Origin: Meconema thalassinum
Taxonomy: Eukaryota; Arthropoda; Insecta; Orthoptera; Tettigoniidae
NCBI GenBank assembly: GCA_946902985.2
Contig: OX336397.1
Coordinates: forward strand, 155,241,890-155,305,889
Length of the DNA: 64,000 nt
Direction: 5' to 3'
In this document: in pieces, positions 30,443 to 41,287 of the stretch
Numbering within the stretch: position 1 is the stretch's first letter
How the letters are laid out: each line of letters starts with the position of its first letter
Notes under the pieces: generated by a model
What the model was told of the DNA's origin: nothing
Databases searched by the model: none
The model's input: the letters and a program-made list of their open reading frames with translations, nothing else
Made by a program: the position numbers and the translations under genes

Positions 30443-30934
30443 TCCTCAGTTTAGGGGCTGCGACAACGCGGTCATGTAGCCCCGTGTACTTTGGGTGTGT
30501 TTAGAATGTGATAACCGGTGTTAATTATGATGGCTGTATTAGTGTGTGTTATCTGTTTTCAATTCAAGTAAGGACTACATGCTGCAGACATTGCATATTT
30601 TCAAGTAGTTCCTACTTTTGCCGCCCACCGTCAACGACTACTAGTTCAGAATTTGGTTACCAGATGCCACTGCAGTCTGTTCCTGGCGACAAACGTCGGA
30701 ACCTAGGAGCGTTTGTCAAATGTGTAACCTATAATTTAGCTTCACACTAGTGTAATTAGTGGAAGTTTCTTTAGCAAGCCATAAATCTATGACATGGGAC
30801 CACCTGTTTTACTTCTCCCCCGAAGGAAGTAGGGATTTTTAACGCTCTTAAAAATCTGACAACTCGGCCGGGTTTGAACCCGCGATCTTGGGCATAGGAG
30901 CTCAGCATGCTACCAACTACGCCACTAAAGCCGC
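30443..30934 (-). mobile_element. SINE-A
   Basis: On the minus strand it runs from a slightly decayed head (ttagtggcgtagttggtagc) to cccctaaactgagg. The aacc-type tail is missing at the junction with LINE-D. Confidence 0.85.
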
Positions 30935-30959
30935 TCCCATCAAATACATCCTCGAGGGT

Positions 30960-31335
30960 AAACACTCTGGTCCCCCTTCCTTGTCGACCTCGGTCAACTC
31001 TTGCTCATTTTCGACCCCTACGGTATTAGGGTAAGGTCATCTGCCCTAAGGATAACGAACAAACTACGAGAAGAAATTGACAGAAAGAAAACAATAAGGG
31101 AAATAATCCTCGTGGAATGAGGATTCAGAAGGAAATAAAGCCATGAAAGGGATGAGAGGAGGGGTCCACCCTACAGACCTAGTTCAAGAATCCCTCGGGA
31201 TCGCCAACTCCCTAATGCCGTCGTGGTCAGAATAGAATAAGAGATGACCAAGCAATGCTGGGGGTCTCGTGGTCGCCTACTACTTGTGGTCCCCTGGGAT
31301 TTTGGGATCTAGGGAGTAGCACAAACCTCGCCCTA
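30960..31335 (+). repeat. Repeat V copy 3
   Basis: It contains ggaatgaggattcagaagg, aagaatccctcgggatcgcc, taatgccgtcgtggtcag and ggggtctcgtggtcgcc. Limits are approximate. Confidence 0.5.
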
Positions 31336-31625
31336 TTTTAAGAGGCCCTAGAGGAGGTGTGTGTAGCCCACCACGTATGGTGCACCCTGCCCGTCAAGGG
31401 CTCTACCCCGATGGGTTCCCCTTTTTCCCAATTACTTCGGGTGGACTCTCTCCTCTTTCCCTTTACTGGTTCTACTTCATTACAAGTCTTTCCATCATCT
31501 TTTCCGAGGGGTGAGGGCATCTCTTTACCCTGTCACCGTATTCCTTTATTTATTTACACTGTTTACGCCCACATTGGAGCACCAAAAATCAAAACATATA
31601 TACAAAGTCTTCAAATACTACAGTA
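31336..31625. other. Unassigned sequence
   Basis: This pyrimidine-rich block has short open frames on both strands and no recognisable domain. Confidence 0.4.
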
Positions 31626-31628
31626 AGT

Positions 31629-32110
31629 TCAGTTCTTAATTCTTGATAATTTTTTCCTTTCCCAATACTTCTTCGTTCTGGAAGATCTTGCAGCCCGTTC
31701 TTCGGCAGATATAACATATTGCTTATGCTGTGAAATTTTGAATGTTAGTCGAGTGTATTTGTTATTCATTAGCCGTTTCTCCTCTCTATGTTCAATTTGA
31801 TGCTTAGTAATTTTCAATTCGTCTAAATCCATTTGTATTTCTTTAAACCATGTGATTTTTGTTTTACTATTCCAAAATAAGTCAAAAAGTTGTTTCAAGA
31901 GTCTAGTATTTGGCAAGCGGGACATGTGTCCAAAAAACGCAATCCTTCGTTTTCGCATCGTGTCAATGATAGATTTATTTTCCTTGTAAAGTATTGAATT
32001 GGGCAAAAGTCTCCACTGGCCCTCAACCTGGTGTTTTTTATTGAATATTGTCCGAAGAATCCGTCTATCAACCTTCTGTAGTTTGTCAGTTGTTGATCGG
32101 GTTGTCCTTT
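31629..32110 (-). pseudogene. LINE-B, C-terminal region
   Basis: A 125-codon frame (32006-31629) on the minus strand encodes IIDTMRKRRIAFFGHMSRLP, NTRLLKQLFDLFWNSKTKIT, WFKEIQMDLDELKITKHQI and a basic end SSRTKKYWERKK. Upstream in another frame lie QKVDRRILRTIFN and KHQVEGQWRLLPN. It is the same family as the copies at 12781, 21314 and 47996. Confidence 0.8.
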
Positions 32111-32484
32111 AATAGATTTCTTTATTCGCTCCGCACCAGCACCATCTTTAAGTGTGCTACGCCACTGTTGTGTTAACCAGGTCACATGGCCCCAAGAAAT
32201 AGGCCGACCTCAACATTGATATTCCGGACGAGCGAGCGACTTGATACGGGTAACATGCAATTGGAAACAGCTGCGTTTGTTGCTTCGTTTTCTTACGAGA
32301 AAGGTGCGTATTTCAACCATTTACGAATAATAAAAATAACAGTGAGAAGAGGAGGATGTGACAGACCAGATTGTTCGCTACCATTTCTCCTCAAAACTCC
32401 CACTTCTTGAGCTAACACATTGTTGAACGAATGCTTGGAAATGTCACAGCCCCTGTGAACTGGATATTCGAGCGCACTAGATAA
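32111..32484. other. Unassigned sequence
   Basis: I see no repeat match or domain beyond the LINE-B truncation point. Confidence 0.4.
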
Positions 32485-32979
32485 TGGTTGGTTGGTTGGT
32501 TCCTCTTAGGGGCTGCGACAACGCAACTTTGGGTGTGTGTAGAATCTGTCTGATGACCGGTGTTAATATTGTGATGGTTGTATAAGCGTGTGTGATCTGT
32601 TTTTAATTCAAGTAAGGACTGCAGACATTAAATTTTCAAGTAGTTCCAACTTCTGCTACCAAACGCCACCGTCAACGACCAACTAGTTCTGAACTTGGTT
32701 ACCAGATGCCACCGCAGTCTGATCCGGGTGACGAACGTTGTAACCTAAGAGCGTCAGTCAATTCTAACCTGTAATTTAGCTTCACACAAGTGTAATTAGT
32801 GGAAGGTTCTTTATCATGCCATAAATCTATGACATGGGACCGCCGACTTTACTTCCCCTCCAAAGGTAGGCATATTGAGGGATTTTTAACAGTCTTAAAA
32901 AATCCGATGACTTCGGCCGGGTTTGAACCCGCGATCTTGGGCATAGAAGCTCAGTATATTACCAACTACGCCACCGAAC
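32485..32979 (-). mobile_element. SINE-A
   Basis: This is a near-complete copy on the minus strand, with the head at 32979 and a ggttggttgg tail at 32485. The flanks gcactagataat and gcattagattat look like a decayed duplication. Confidence 0.85.
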
Positions 32980-32984
32980 TACCG

Positions 32985-33464
32985 CATTAGATTATAAAAT
33001 CGTACATATTCGTTGAAATAACCCAGATATTATCTTTGAAGTTGGTAAACCTATTGACACAATGTCCATTGCGGCTTATAGAGCAGATGCAGTATATTTG
33101 AGGTTAGATTGGTCAACAAGCAAAGTGTAACTTACCTAGATTGTATTACGGCACCTCAATATCACTTTCGCATTCAGTTTCCACTAATTCACTGTAACAT
33201 GGTCCATTTGAACGATAATTCTAAAATCTCATCATCTTATTATGTAAGCTTTATATACATGAGTGACGCATCTAATTAACTTACATGATCGACTCAGCCA
33301 GCAGAAAGAAACTGGATGTTTTGAAACCAAATCAAAGAAGGCAGTGAATTAACGAAAAGTTGTGCTAGTCCAGTCAAAAATAGTTCAATACAGGGTCAAG
33401 AGATGGCGCATAATTAGTGTTAAGACCTGTTAAGACAGAACGGATGTGAATATCAGAATGGTGG
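32985..33464. other. Unassigned sequence
   Basis: I see no coding frame or repeat match. Confidence 0.4.
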
Positions 33465-33477
33465 CTATTACGAATGA

Positions 33478-33966
33478 TGGTTGGTTCCTCAGTTTAGGGG
33501 CTGCGACAATGCGGTCATGTAGCCCCGTGTAGTTTGGATGTGTGTAGAATCTGTCTGATAACCGGTGTTAATTGGGATGGCTCTGTGTTAGTGTGCGTTA
33601 TCTGTAATTCAGGTTAGGACTGCAGACGATCAATTTCAAGTAACTTTTGCAGCCAAATGCTACAGTCAACGACACCTAGCTGTGAGCTCGGCTACTAGAT
33701 GCCACTGCAACTGGCACATTGCAGCAAACGTTGGAACTTAATATAGGCCTAGCGTTCGTCAAATCTAAACTACAAATTTTAGCTTCACACAATTGTAGTT
33801 AGTGGAAGGTTCTTTTACATGCCACAAATCTATGACATGGGCCCGCCGGTTTTACTTCCCCTCCGAAGGAAGGCATACTGAGGGGATTTTTAACAGTCTT
33901 AAAAAATCCGCCGACTTCGGCCGGGTTTGAACCCGTGATCTTGGGTATAGATGCTACCGAAGCCGC
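33478..33966 (-). mobile_element. SINE-A with a perfect target duplication
   Basis: It is flanked by the 13-bp duplication ctattacgaatga (33465-33477 and 33967-33979). Part of the A-box region of the head (the agttggtagcatgctgagc stretch) is deleted. The body and tail are intact. Confidence 0.92.
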
Positions 33967-33979
33967 CTATTACGAATGA

Positions 33980-34261
33980 GCAACAGCCTGAGTTTCGACG
34001 TCAAGGTCATCAGCGCGGTTTGTCCCGCCGCACCGCGTCGTCATCCAGTCGAACGTGAGCGGAGTATCAATTACACGCTGGCACTCGGCTCGAATTTCCA
34101 GGTTATGAAAGTAGCACAGCTGCTGAGTCTCTTTAACATGAGCCTTGCCTGTGATCATCATGATTATTATCTTCAATGGTACAACTCAATCTACAAGATA
34201 CAGATGCCACAATCAAGTATCATGACAACTTCACTCTGATAAAAAAAATAGTTTATATATA
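33980..34261. other. Unassigned sequence
   Basis: I see no repeat match. Short overlapping open frames lack recognisable domains. Confidence 0.4.
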
Positions 34262-35261
34262 CGAGGCACGTCCAGAAAGTAAGTTCCGTTTGGTAATAAA
34301 ATTAAATTGTGTACAGATACAGAAAATTATTTATTGCACAACATTCTACACCTCTTAAACTACTTTTCCACATAACTGCCGAACTTTTGCAGGCATTTGT
34401 CATAGCGTGGCACAAGTTTTTGGATACCTTCTTCATAGAAGTTTGCCGCCTGTGTCTTCAACCAGTTGGAAACATCTTCTTTCAGCTCGTCGTCATTGTT
34501 GAGGTGTTGACCGCCAAGGAAAGACTTCGAGATGTGTGAACAGATGGTACCCAACGTCGGTAAAGTTTACGAAAGTTCAGTTTTTCGGTAACAATTTCAT
34601 GAATTAGTGATCGTGAGATTTGGGGAAATTCCATAGCGAGAGCACTAATTGTAAACCTGCGGTTTTCCCGGATCTTGTCATCAATCGCGTGAACCAGTTC
34701 TTCTGTAACCAAAGATGGACGCCCACTTCGTTCTTCATCGTGCACTTCACTACGTCCTTCATTGAACTGTCGGACCCATCTTCTCACCATTGAATCACTC
34801 ATCGCATTTTGTCCATACACTTCGCAAATTTGCCGATAAATTTCAATTGGTTTCACTTTCCTAGCATTCAGAAAACGAATTACAGATATGATTTCACAAG
34901 CGGCGGGATTTTCAATCAACACCGACATTGTACGAGTAAACTTGCACAACAACGCGTACGTGGCTGACAGCGCTCTCCAAATGGCGCAAGTTTCTTCTCG
35001 TTGATACAGAGCGTCTACCGCGCATATGCGGAACTGCGCTGCAGCGGAACGTAAAACTAGTTGAAGACACAGGCGGTACACTTCTATGAAGAAGGTATAC
35101 AAAAACTCGTGCCAAGCTACGACAAATGCCTGCAACATTTCGGCAGTTATGTGGAAAAGTAGTTTAAGGGTTGTAGAATTTTGTGCAATAAATAATCTTT
35201 CTGTATCTGTACACAATTTAATGTTATTACCAAACGAAACTTACTTTCTGGACGTACTTCG
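34262..35261 (-). mobile_element. Mariner element (1.0 kb), rearranged and non-autonomous
   Basis: The ends cgaggcacgtccagaaagta and, inverted, cgaagtacgtccagaaagta lie between TA dinucleotides (34260-34261 and 35262-35263). Inverted similarity extends about 190 bp from each end. The right-hand arm repeats, inverted, the transposase C-terminal coding sequence found in the left arm. Both ends therefore derive from the element's 3' end. The remaining centre encodes the transposase N-terminus on the minus strand. Confidence 0.85.
34360..34925 (-). pseudogene. Mariner transposase, N- and C-terminal parts, catalytic middle deleted
   Basis: From about 34925 the minus strand encodes MSVLIENPAACEIISVIRFL, NARKVKPIEIYRQICEVYG and MVRRWVRQFNEGRSEVHDEE, then SGRPSLV. 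These are the paired helix-turn-helix DNA-binding region and the WVR-F--GR linker of mariner transposases. It continues RFTISALAMEFPQISRSLIH and FRKLYRRWVP. Then it jumps to the C-terminal end LKTQAANFYEEGIQKLVPRY, DKCLQKFGSYVEK and stop at 34360-34362. The region holding the DD34D catalytic residues is missing. Confidence 0.85.
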
Positions 35262-35263
35262 TA

Positions 35264-35434
35264 TTAAATAACAATGTGACAAGTAACACCGCCTTGTGTA
35301 TTCAACAGTTTCACTTGCCGTTTCTCCAGAGCCATTATGGAACAACTCCCGTGGAAGAGAATTGGATTTACAATAAAACAAGTGCATGTAACTGGGATGA
35401 AAATGAAAACAAAGACAGCCTCACGTTACCGTCG
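35264..35434. other. Unassigned sequence
   Basis: I see no repeat match. Confidence 0.4.
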
Positions 35435-35445
35435 TGAAATATGAC

Positions 35446-35754
35446 TTTTTTATTTTTTATTTTTAGCGTATGGCTTTTAGTGCCGGGAGTGTCCGAGGAC
35501 ATGTTCGGCTCGCCAGTTTTGTAGCTGCTTCGAGACGGACACCCAGTGGGTGAGCTACAAGTACCGTTGGGGAGGAAAGTTGGAATGGAAGGTCGAGGAG
35601 TTGGAAGGTAGCGGCATTTGCCTGGAAGGAAGATGGGAAACCACAGAAGACCATCTTCAAGGTTGCCGGCGGGGGGATTCGAACCTCCTCGCCTCCCGGA
35701 TGTGAGCGACTGACAGCAGTCATGCCGTAACGACCACGGTTAACTCACCCGGTA
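35446..35754 (-). mobile_element. SINE-F
   Basis: On the minus strand it starts accgggtgagttaaccgtgg with B-box-like ggttcgaatcc. The body contains cttgaagatggtcttctgtgg. It ends gacactcccggcactaaaag plus ccatacgc and an A-rich tail. The flanks tgaaatatgac (35435-35445) and tgaaagatgac (35755-35765) form an 11-bp duplication with one mismatch. Another copy is at 47419 and a truncated one at 36876. Confidence 0.88.
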
Positions 35755-35765
35755 TGAAAGATGAC

Positions 35766-36200
35766 TGAACCTGCGCAAGAAGTTGAAAGGAAGCATCCGT
35801 GGTGGCACTGTCCATTTGCCTGAAATTGAAAATGAAAAGCTGACGGTGCAGTGGGGTCCGGAGTTCGGAGCAGCGTAGGAGCCAATGCTAGCTTAGGGCC
35901 GGGCAAGTTAGTTGTGGTGTTCGCCAAACACAGGTTCGTAACAACAATTTGAGCAGAATAGTGGATTCCAGCGATATGGAAATACAAAGTTAATTGGCAA
36001 TGACTCACAGATTTGCATGAAGATGGCCTGAGTTTGATTCCCACCTCAACCATCGTGGAAGTGGTTTTCTTTGGTTTCCCAACCACTACTCCAGGCAAAC
36101 GCTGGGATGGATCCTAACTCCTCCGGCTTCTTCCCAATCCTCCCATGAATTACAAATACACATACACTAGTAAAACTATCACAATAACACAGGTTGAAAT
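35766..36200 (+). repeat. Unassigned sequence, then SINE-H copy (35996-36200)
   Basis: From 35996 a tRNA-like head with B-box-like gtttgattccc is followed by atcgtggaagtggttttc and ccaggcaaacgctgggatgg, then ttacaaatacacatacac. This is the plus-strand SINE-H layout. The part before 35996 shows no match. Confidence 0.55.
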
Positions 36201-36351
36201 TTAATGGTATATCGGCTTTAACGGTCAGTGAATTAAATCTCAGCAATTTTTGTAGGTTTGTGCCGTGTCTTGTGTTGGGTTGGGTTTCGCCTAGGTCACC
36301 AAGAGCCCGCTAATGAGCCACCTAGAAAAATTGGTGAGTTTTGAAATTTTA

Positions 36352-36632
36352 TGTTTTATCATTTTAAATGATCTTGTCGACTTCGTCGTTACGCTGGGGT
36401 CTGGCGTTACGTTACGGTGACGGGACGAAATGTACCGAGAATGCACTGAGGTGTGTGATGTCATAGTACTGCTTGAGCTTCCTCCTTTCCCCGCGCGCTC
36501 TGGTGAGCGTGACGTCATCCAGCCAGCTACCTCCTTTGACCTTGGTTTGCACTTGCTAACGGACTTTGAGTTCACGCAGCATTTGTAGCATTTAAAATGA
36601 TATAAAGTCTAGTCTTTCAGACTGACTATCAG
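36352..36632 (-). mobile_element. Repeat T copy 2
   Basis: It runs from ttttatcattttaaatgatc to tatcattt-type sequence near 36605 followed by aagtctagtctttcagac, the inverse of copy 1. It contains cgctggggtctggcgttacg and one TGACGTCA (36510-36517). It is uninterrupted at about 280 bp, and so reveals the insertion of repeat S in copy 3. Confidence 0.65.
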
Positions 36633-36773
36633 TCTTTTTCAGTTCAACACGATTCTATCCAATTCTAATGCGTGTTTCACTAATCCTGAAAAAAAAAGTT
36701 AATTAATTACATATCTTAACTACAGTAGTTGCGCTAATTTAACAACTAAAGGAAATAGATACTTCTAGAGGAT

Positions 36774-36875
36774 CTGATGATGATCGCGTGACGATCGAAA
36801 CTGGTCATCCAAGAGTATTTATTAATCTCACGTAGGCCTAAATAGGACACAATCGTGTTGACCGACTGAAAAACA
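36774..36875 (+). repeat. Repeat U copy
   Basis: It has gatgatgatcgcgtgacgat, then cgaaactggtcatccaag, and ends gttgaccgactgaaaaac. It is followed at once by an (ATTT)n run belonging to the next SINE-F tail. Confidence 0.55.
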
Positions 36876-37013
36876 TTATTTATTTATTTATTTATTTATT
36901 TATCGTATGGCTTTTAGTGCCGGGAGTGTCCGAGGACATGTTCGGCTCGCCTGAGTTTGTAGCTGCTTCCAGCGGATACCCATGGGGTGAGCAACAAGTT
37001 CCGTTCAATTTCA
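36876..37013 (-). mobile_element. SINE-F, 5'-truncated
   Basis: The (ATTT)n tail (36876-36902) precedes the conserved 3' end (tatggcttttagtgccgg on the plus strand). Only about 110 bp of body remain before a SINE-A fragment begins. Confidence 0.75.
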
Positions 37014-37317
37014 AGTAGTTCCAACTTTCGCCACCAGATATCAATGATACCTAGTGGTGAACGTTGAAACTTTGATAGAGCGTTCTGACGAAATCTAACC
37101 TAACAATTTTTGCTTTACACAAGTTTAGTCTGTGAAAGGATCTTTTACATGCCATAAATCGATGACATGGGACCGCCGGCTTTACTTCCCCTCCGAAGGA
37201 AGGCATGCTGAAGGATTTTTAACGCTCTTAAAAAAATCCGACAACTTCGGCCGGGTTTGAACCTGTTATCTTGGGCAGAGCAGTTCAGCATGCTACCGAC
37301 TACGCCACCGAAGCCAC
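37014..37317 (-). mobile_element. SINE-A, 3'-part missing
   Basis: The tRNA-like head is at 37317 on the minus strand. The body runs to the caagtagttcc block. The last 120 bp and tail are absent at the junction with SINE-F. Confidence 0.8.
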
Positions 37318-37383
37318 ATTAAATTTCGATTACTAAGGCAACACTGGAAAACGACTTCCAACACAGGTTATCACACAAATTGC

Positions 37384-37734
37384 GCTTGCCATGGTGGGTG
37401 AATGGTCCGACTACCAACCCCAAGCTTGCAGGTTCGCTCCTCGCCGTGGTAAGTGATTTTTAAGGCGACAAAAATCACGTCATGCATGTATTACGTGGTT
37501 GGCATGTTAAAGAACCCATTTCAATAATGGCAAAATATTAATCTCGGGATTTTCCGCCAACACAAAGTTCCTCCATTCTCTACTAGAATGCGCTATAGTG
37601 TCAACGAGCTTAGATATCTAACCTCCTTGACTTTCATAGCGTTCCAAGGAACGACGAAATTCGACATGCAAGCTGCCCTCTGGGTGTCAAATAAAGCTTT
37701 CACCCGGCATCCGAGGCCATACGATATTATTATT
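37384..37734 (+). mobile_element. SINE-B, nested in a SINE-H tail
   Basis: It is flanked by the perfect 11-bp duplication acacaaattgc (37373-37383 and 37735-37745). The head reads gccatggtgggtgaatgg with B-box-like ggttcgctcc. The flanking sequence (caggttatcacacaaatt and cacacacacaaaattcagg) is the 3' part of SINE-H. Confidence 0.9.
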
Positions 37735-37745
37735 ACACAAATTGC

Positions 37746-38018
37746 ACACACACAAAATTCAGGGGTTTATATGACTGTGATATCGCAGCCCCTAAAACAA
37801 GAAGCAACAACTAAAACAACTCTCGACCATCGTAAGAGTGGATTCCCGAGGTAATTTCAGATCACGGCCCCCTCTTTCTCAATATTAACACCCACTAGTA
37901 TGGTCTCCACAATAACGCAGGTTATCAGATATATACCATATACATTCAACTGCCCGGGATGATGACCAGGAAATCCCAAGCCGTATATTTAACAACAATA
38001 CGTCGCTCGTGCCCGCTT
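37746..38018. other. SINE-H tail remnant and unassigned sequence
   Basis: Positions 37746-37810 end with gcagcccctaaaacaagaag, like the end of the SINE-H at 44705. The rest shows no match. Confidence 0.45.
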
Positions 38019-38030
38019 TGTTTAAAGGTT

Positions 38031-38211
38031 GGTTGCAGGTTCGTATCCTGGCGCAGTCAGCTGGCATTTGAGGGTGCGCAAATGCGAGGGAGCCGTGTCA
38101 GTACATTTACTGGCACGTTAAATATCCTCTTCGGGGCAAAATTCCGGCACCCCGGCGTCTCTAAAAGCCAGAGTAGTTAAAAGGGACGTAAAACCAATAA
38201 CATCATTATTA
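38031..38211 (+). mobile_element. SINE-C, 5'-truncated
   Basis: It begins just before the B-box (ggttgcaggttcgtatcctg) and ends accaataacatcattatt. A perfect 12-bp duplication, tgtttaaaggtt, flanks it (38019-38030 and 38212-38223). Confidence 0.9.
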
Positions 38212-38394
38212 TGTTTAAAGGTTATTTACCACTGTTCACTCTCTAGGATAACCCACAAACTTTGAAGAGTCTAGAGGACGTCCGTTACATAGTTACGAAA
38301 CGGAACTACTCTCAAACTCTGTTTTTCTGAAATCATCAATGTAAATAAAAGGAATGTTGAGTGAAATAAATTTAAATTTGCTTCTTTCTAGTAA

Positions 38395-39054
38395 ATCGCG
38401 CCTTAGCAAGCGTAGCTACCGCGGTCGGTGTAAGGAAGTTTCACGTGACCATTAATCTCGCGATCATTTGGTCAGTAATAATAATAATAATAATATCGTT
38501 TGACCTTGGATGCCGGGTGCAAGCTTTGTTATTTGACACCCTGAGGGTAGCTTCCATGTCTAATATTATTGTTCCTTGAAGCACTATGAAAGTCAAGGTG
38601 GTTAGATATCTAAGCTCCTTGACACTATAGCGCTTTCTAGTAGAGAAATGTGGAAGTGTGTTAGCGGAAAATCCCGAGATTAATTTTGCCATTATGAACA
38701 CGGCCTACTGAATTCAAAGGGGTTCTTTAACATGCCAACATCGTACGACATGCATGACGTGATTTTTGCGGCCTTTCACAAATCACTTACCACGGCCAGG
38801 AGCGAACCTGCAAGCTTGGGGGTTAGTAATCCGACACGATAACCAATCACCGACTGTGGCAAGCTATTTGCTCAGTGATTCATGTGGTAATAAAACCCGG
38901 CCCAGGTTGGCAGCCCTGAAGTGGTTAGCAAGCGTAGCTACCGCGGTCGGTGGAAGGAAGTTTCACGTGACCATTAATCTTACGACTATGGACGCGGGTT
39001 TTGCCAGCGATTCATGTGGTAATAAAACCCAGCCCAGGTTGGCAGCCCTGTAGC
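38395..39054. repeat. Tandem duplication (~140 bp), first copy split by SINE-B
   Basis: The unit starting agcaagcgtagctaccgcgg and ending caggttggcagccctg occurs twice, at 38406-38476 plus 38866-38927 and at 38928-39049. The first copy is interrupted by the SINE-B at 38477-38865. The uninterrupted second copy shows the original sequence. Confidence 0.75.
38477..38865 (-). mobile_element. SINE-B
   Basis: It is flanked by atttggtcagt (38466-38476) and atttgctcagt (38866-38876), an 11-bp duplication with one mismatch. The (AAT)n tail is at 38477-38493 and the head at about 38860. Confidence 0.9.
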
Positions 39055-39350
39055 GGATTAGTATACGACGTAAACAAGTTGTGTCACAACACAAGGTCAG
39101 GTGGCATGCAGGCAAGTTCTCGAGTTGACAGCGGCCACCCTGAATCTCTTTAACTACACACTCGTCACTCTCCTATTCCAAATCCCTACCCCAACACGCA
39201 CACTACATACTACAGTGTCCACAGAAGCACAGGTTGTCAAACAAGTCCAAGTAGACGGGTACAGGTCCGTAGAGAGCGATCACGGGCCCTATGACTAGAT
39301 CTTTCGGACCCCTCCATTAATATTCAACCTGGGACATAATTTTGGAATTA
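39055..39350. other. Unassigned sequence
   Basis: A plus-strand frame of 65 codons has no recognisable domain. I see no repeat match. Confidence 0.4.
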
Positions 39351-39353
39351 CGG

Positions 39354-39785
39354 ACCGTATGTGTCCCACTAACCTATCGCTTCTCTTCATTAGCAGTCGC
39401 CAGAAACATTTCTCCTCACCCACTCGTCTTAATACCTCTTAATACCTTATCTACCCATCTGATCATCATTCTCCTGTAACACCACGTTTCAAATACTTCT
39501 CTTCTCCTTTCTGCTGCTCCAACAGTCCACATTTCACTTCCATAGAGCGCGACACTCCAGACAAAAGCTTTCATAAATGACTTTCCAATACCTAAATCTA
39601 TATTTGATATCTGTAGAAGTGCTTTCCTTGCCTGAGCCAACCTACTTTTTATATTATCTTTGCTTCGTCTACCACCGGTTATTTTGCTTCCTAAGTAAAA
39701 GTCTCTACTTCCTTTAGCCTATCACCTGTCAATTTGACGTCCATAGGGGTTTCTCGTTTACTTCGGCTGCATTTCATTCTTAATG
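39354..39785 (-). pseudogene. LINE-A, C-terminal part of the reverse-transcriptase ORF
   Basis: The minus strand encodes MAQARKALLQISNIDLGIGK, SFMKAFVWSVALYGSEMWTV, RREVFETWCYRRMMIRWVDK, then FWRLLMKRSDRLV-type sequence. A deletion shortens the VTNEEVLRR region. The 3' part of the ORF is missing. Confidence 0.8.
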
Positions 39786-39789
39786 TTGA

Positions 39790-40136
39790 TTTGGCTCGAT
39801 AAGCTGTGTTGTATTAAAAGCCACTTCAAATAGAAATATAAGAGCACCTATCCGACACCAATATCACACAGTAACAAGACGCTGAAACACGATGAACTTG
39901 AATACATGTGTCGAATGGTGCGAGTTGTATCAAACGAGGAACATCTTGGGAATTTCGAATTTTCATGTAGTAACTTAATTGTTACTCAAACAATCTTAAA
40001 CTTCGATAACTTCTTCCACAGACTTAATAATTGATTTGACTGACAATAAAACGACCTAAAAGTAGACTACTAGTTGGCACTACAAGAAAATTAATTAAAT
40101 AATACAAAATTATAGTGCAGTATCTGTAAGTTACTT
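39790..40136. other. Unassigned sequence
   Basis: I see no repeat match or coding frame. Confidence 0.4.
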
Positions 40137-40615
40137 AGTATAAAACAAAGTCCCCGATTCTTGGATGTCACGGGTAATCTCGAGAACTACTGGATGTATT
40201 TTGACGCGGTTTTCACCATTCTGTAAAGGATATCTCGAGAAAGGTTTCTGTAGAAAATAATTTATTTATGATCAAAGGAAGCCATGCAGTAACTATTTCA
40301 GTGAAACGTCGAACAAAAACTGGCGTCCGTGTGTTTTTTAAGCTTAGGCTGGGCAAACCGTTAAAAATATCTATATAATGACTAAGAATTGTTCAGCATG
40401 AAAAGTTCTAAAAAAAAGTCAGCGAGAGCATATTTTTACGTTTTTATTTCTTCCAACAATCTCCATTCAATTACAGAGGCGACACACAGTGGTCCGGATT
40501 TGAAAAAAAGCGGACAAAAATATTTTCCGCTAAATAAAATGAAATACTTTTGTATAAAACTTTAAATTAGATGTTACTATTAGGTAAATTTGTCGTAGAG
40601 CATAAAATTACTTAC

Positions 40616-41208
40616 TTATTCATCCTCTGATCTGGATGAGTCGAATTCTTCTTCTTCCCCTTCCTGCTCCGTCTCGTCCTCGGGTATTGACAATAAACTA
40701 CACACCTCCTGAGGCAACTGGCTACATTTCTTCTTCGGTAGACTTCCCGTTATTGAAATTACTGGATCAGAGCTTAGCAATAGTCTATGGAGCAAGTCAA
40801 AATTTTTGGAAATTCTTGAGGATTTTCTGGTATGGTCTTCCCTTTTTTTTCTTACGTCTTGGTTTCTAGACTCTAAGACCTCTTCTGAAAGTTCTCCAAT
40901 CGGCAAAATAGAGTCTTCTATAATGAAAGATCCAAGGATAAGTATTTTATGGAGTGTTAGAGGCATGAAATACCACGGATATAACCGCACATATAAGCTT
41001 GCTGTTTCGCTGCAGTAGGAATTGAACGCTGAACTATTAATTTCATGACCAGAGGAAATTGCTTTTAAAATTATTCCAAAACGAGTTATTAACTCACAGT
41101 CTACCCCTGTTATTTCGGATGCTACTTGAGGTTGATCAAAAAACCTTCGGGCAGTGTTGCCATCATTGGTTGTTCCATATCCAGGCTTCGGAATATCAAC
41201 TAGAAGAC
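40616..41208 (-). pseudogene. Transib (RAG1-like) transposase, C-terminal region
   Basis: One frame is open on the minus strand from about 41208 to the stop at 40616. In order it reads LLVDIPKPGYGTTNDGNTAR, RFFDQPQVASEITGVDCELI, RFGIILKAISSGHEIN, YVRLYPWYFMPLTLHKILI, LPIGELSEEVLESRNQDVRK, REDHTRKSSRISKNFDLLHR and LLLSSDPVI, then an acidic end. These blocks (KPG-GT-NDGNTARRFF, YPW--MP--HKIL-HG, LPIG-LSEE--E-RNKD, SR---N-D----LL-SSDP-I) are those I know from Transib transposases and the RAG1 core. This third looks intact; the enzyme as a whole is not. Confidence 0.88.
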
Positions 41209-41287
41209 CTAATCATGTTCTGAATCAGTCTTGCACAATTTTTTCTTTCTTTCTAATAAGTCTCGATTAGGCTACCATCTTTCACGC

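Noticed and set aside
32799..32990. Recurring 60-100 codon frames containing CHKSMTWDRRLYF (also 49890 and 63457)
   Set aside because: They lie in the same antisense part of SINE-A in every copy, with stops differing between copies. They are non-coding.
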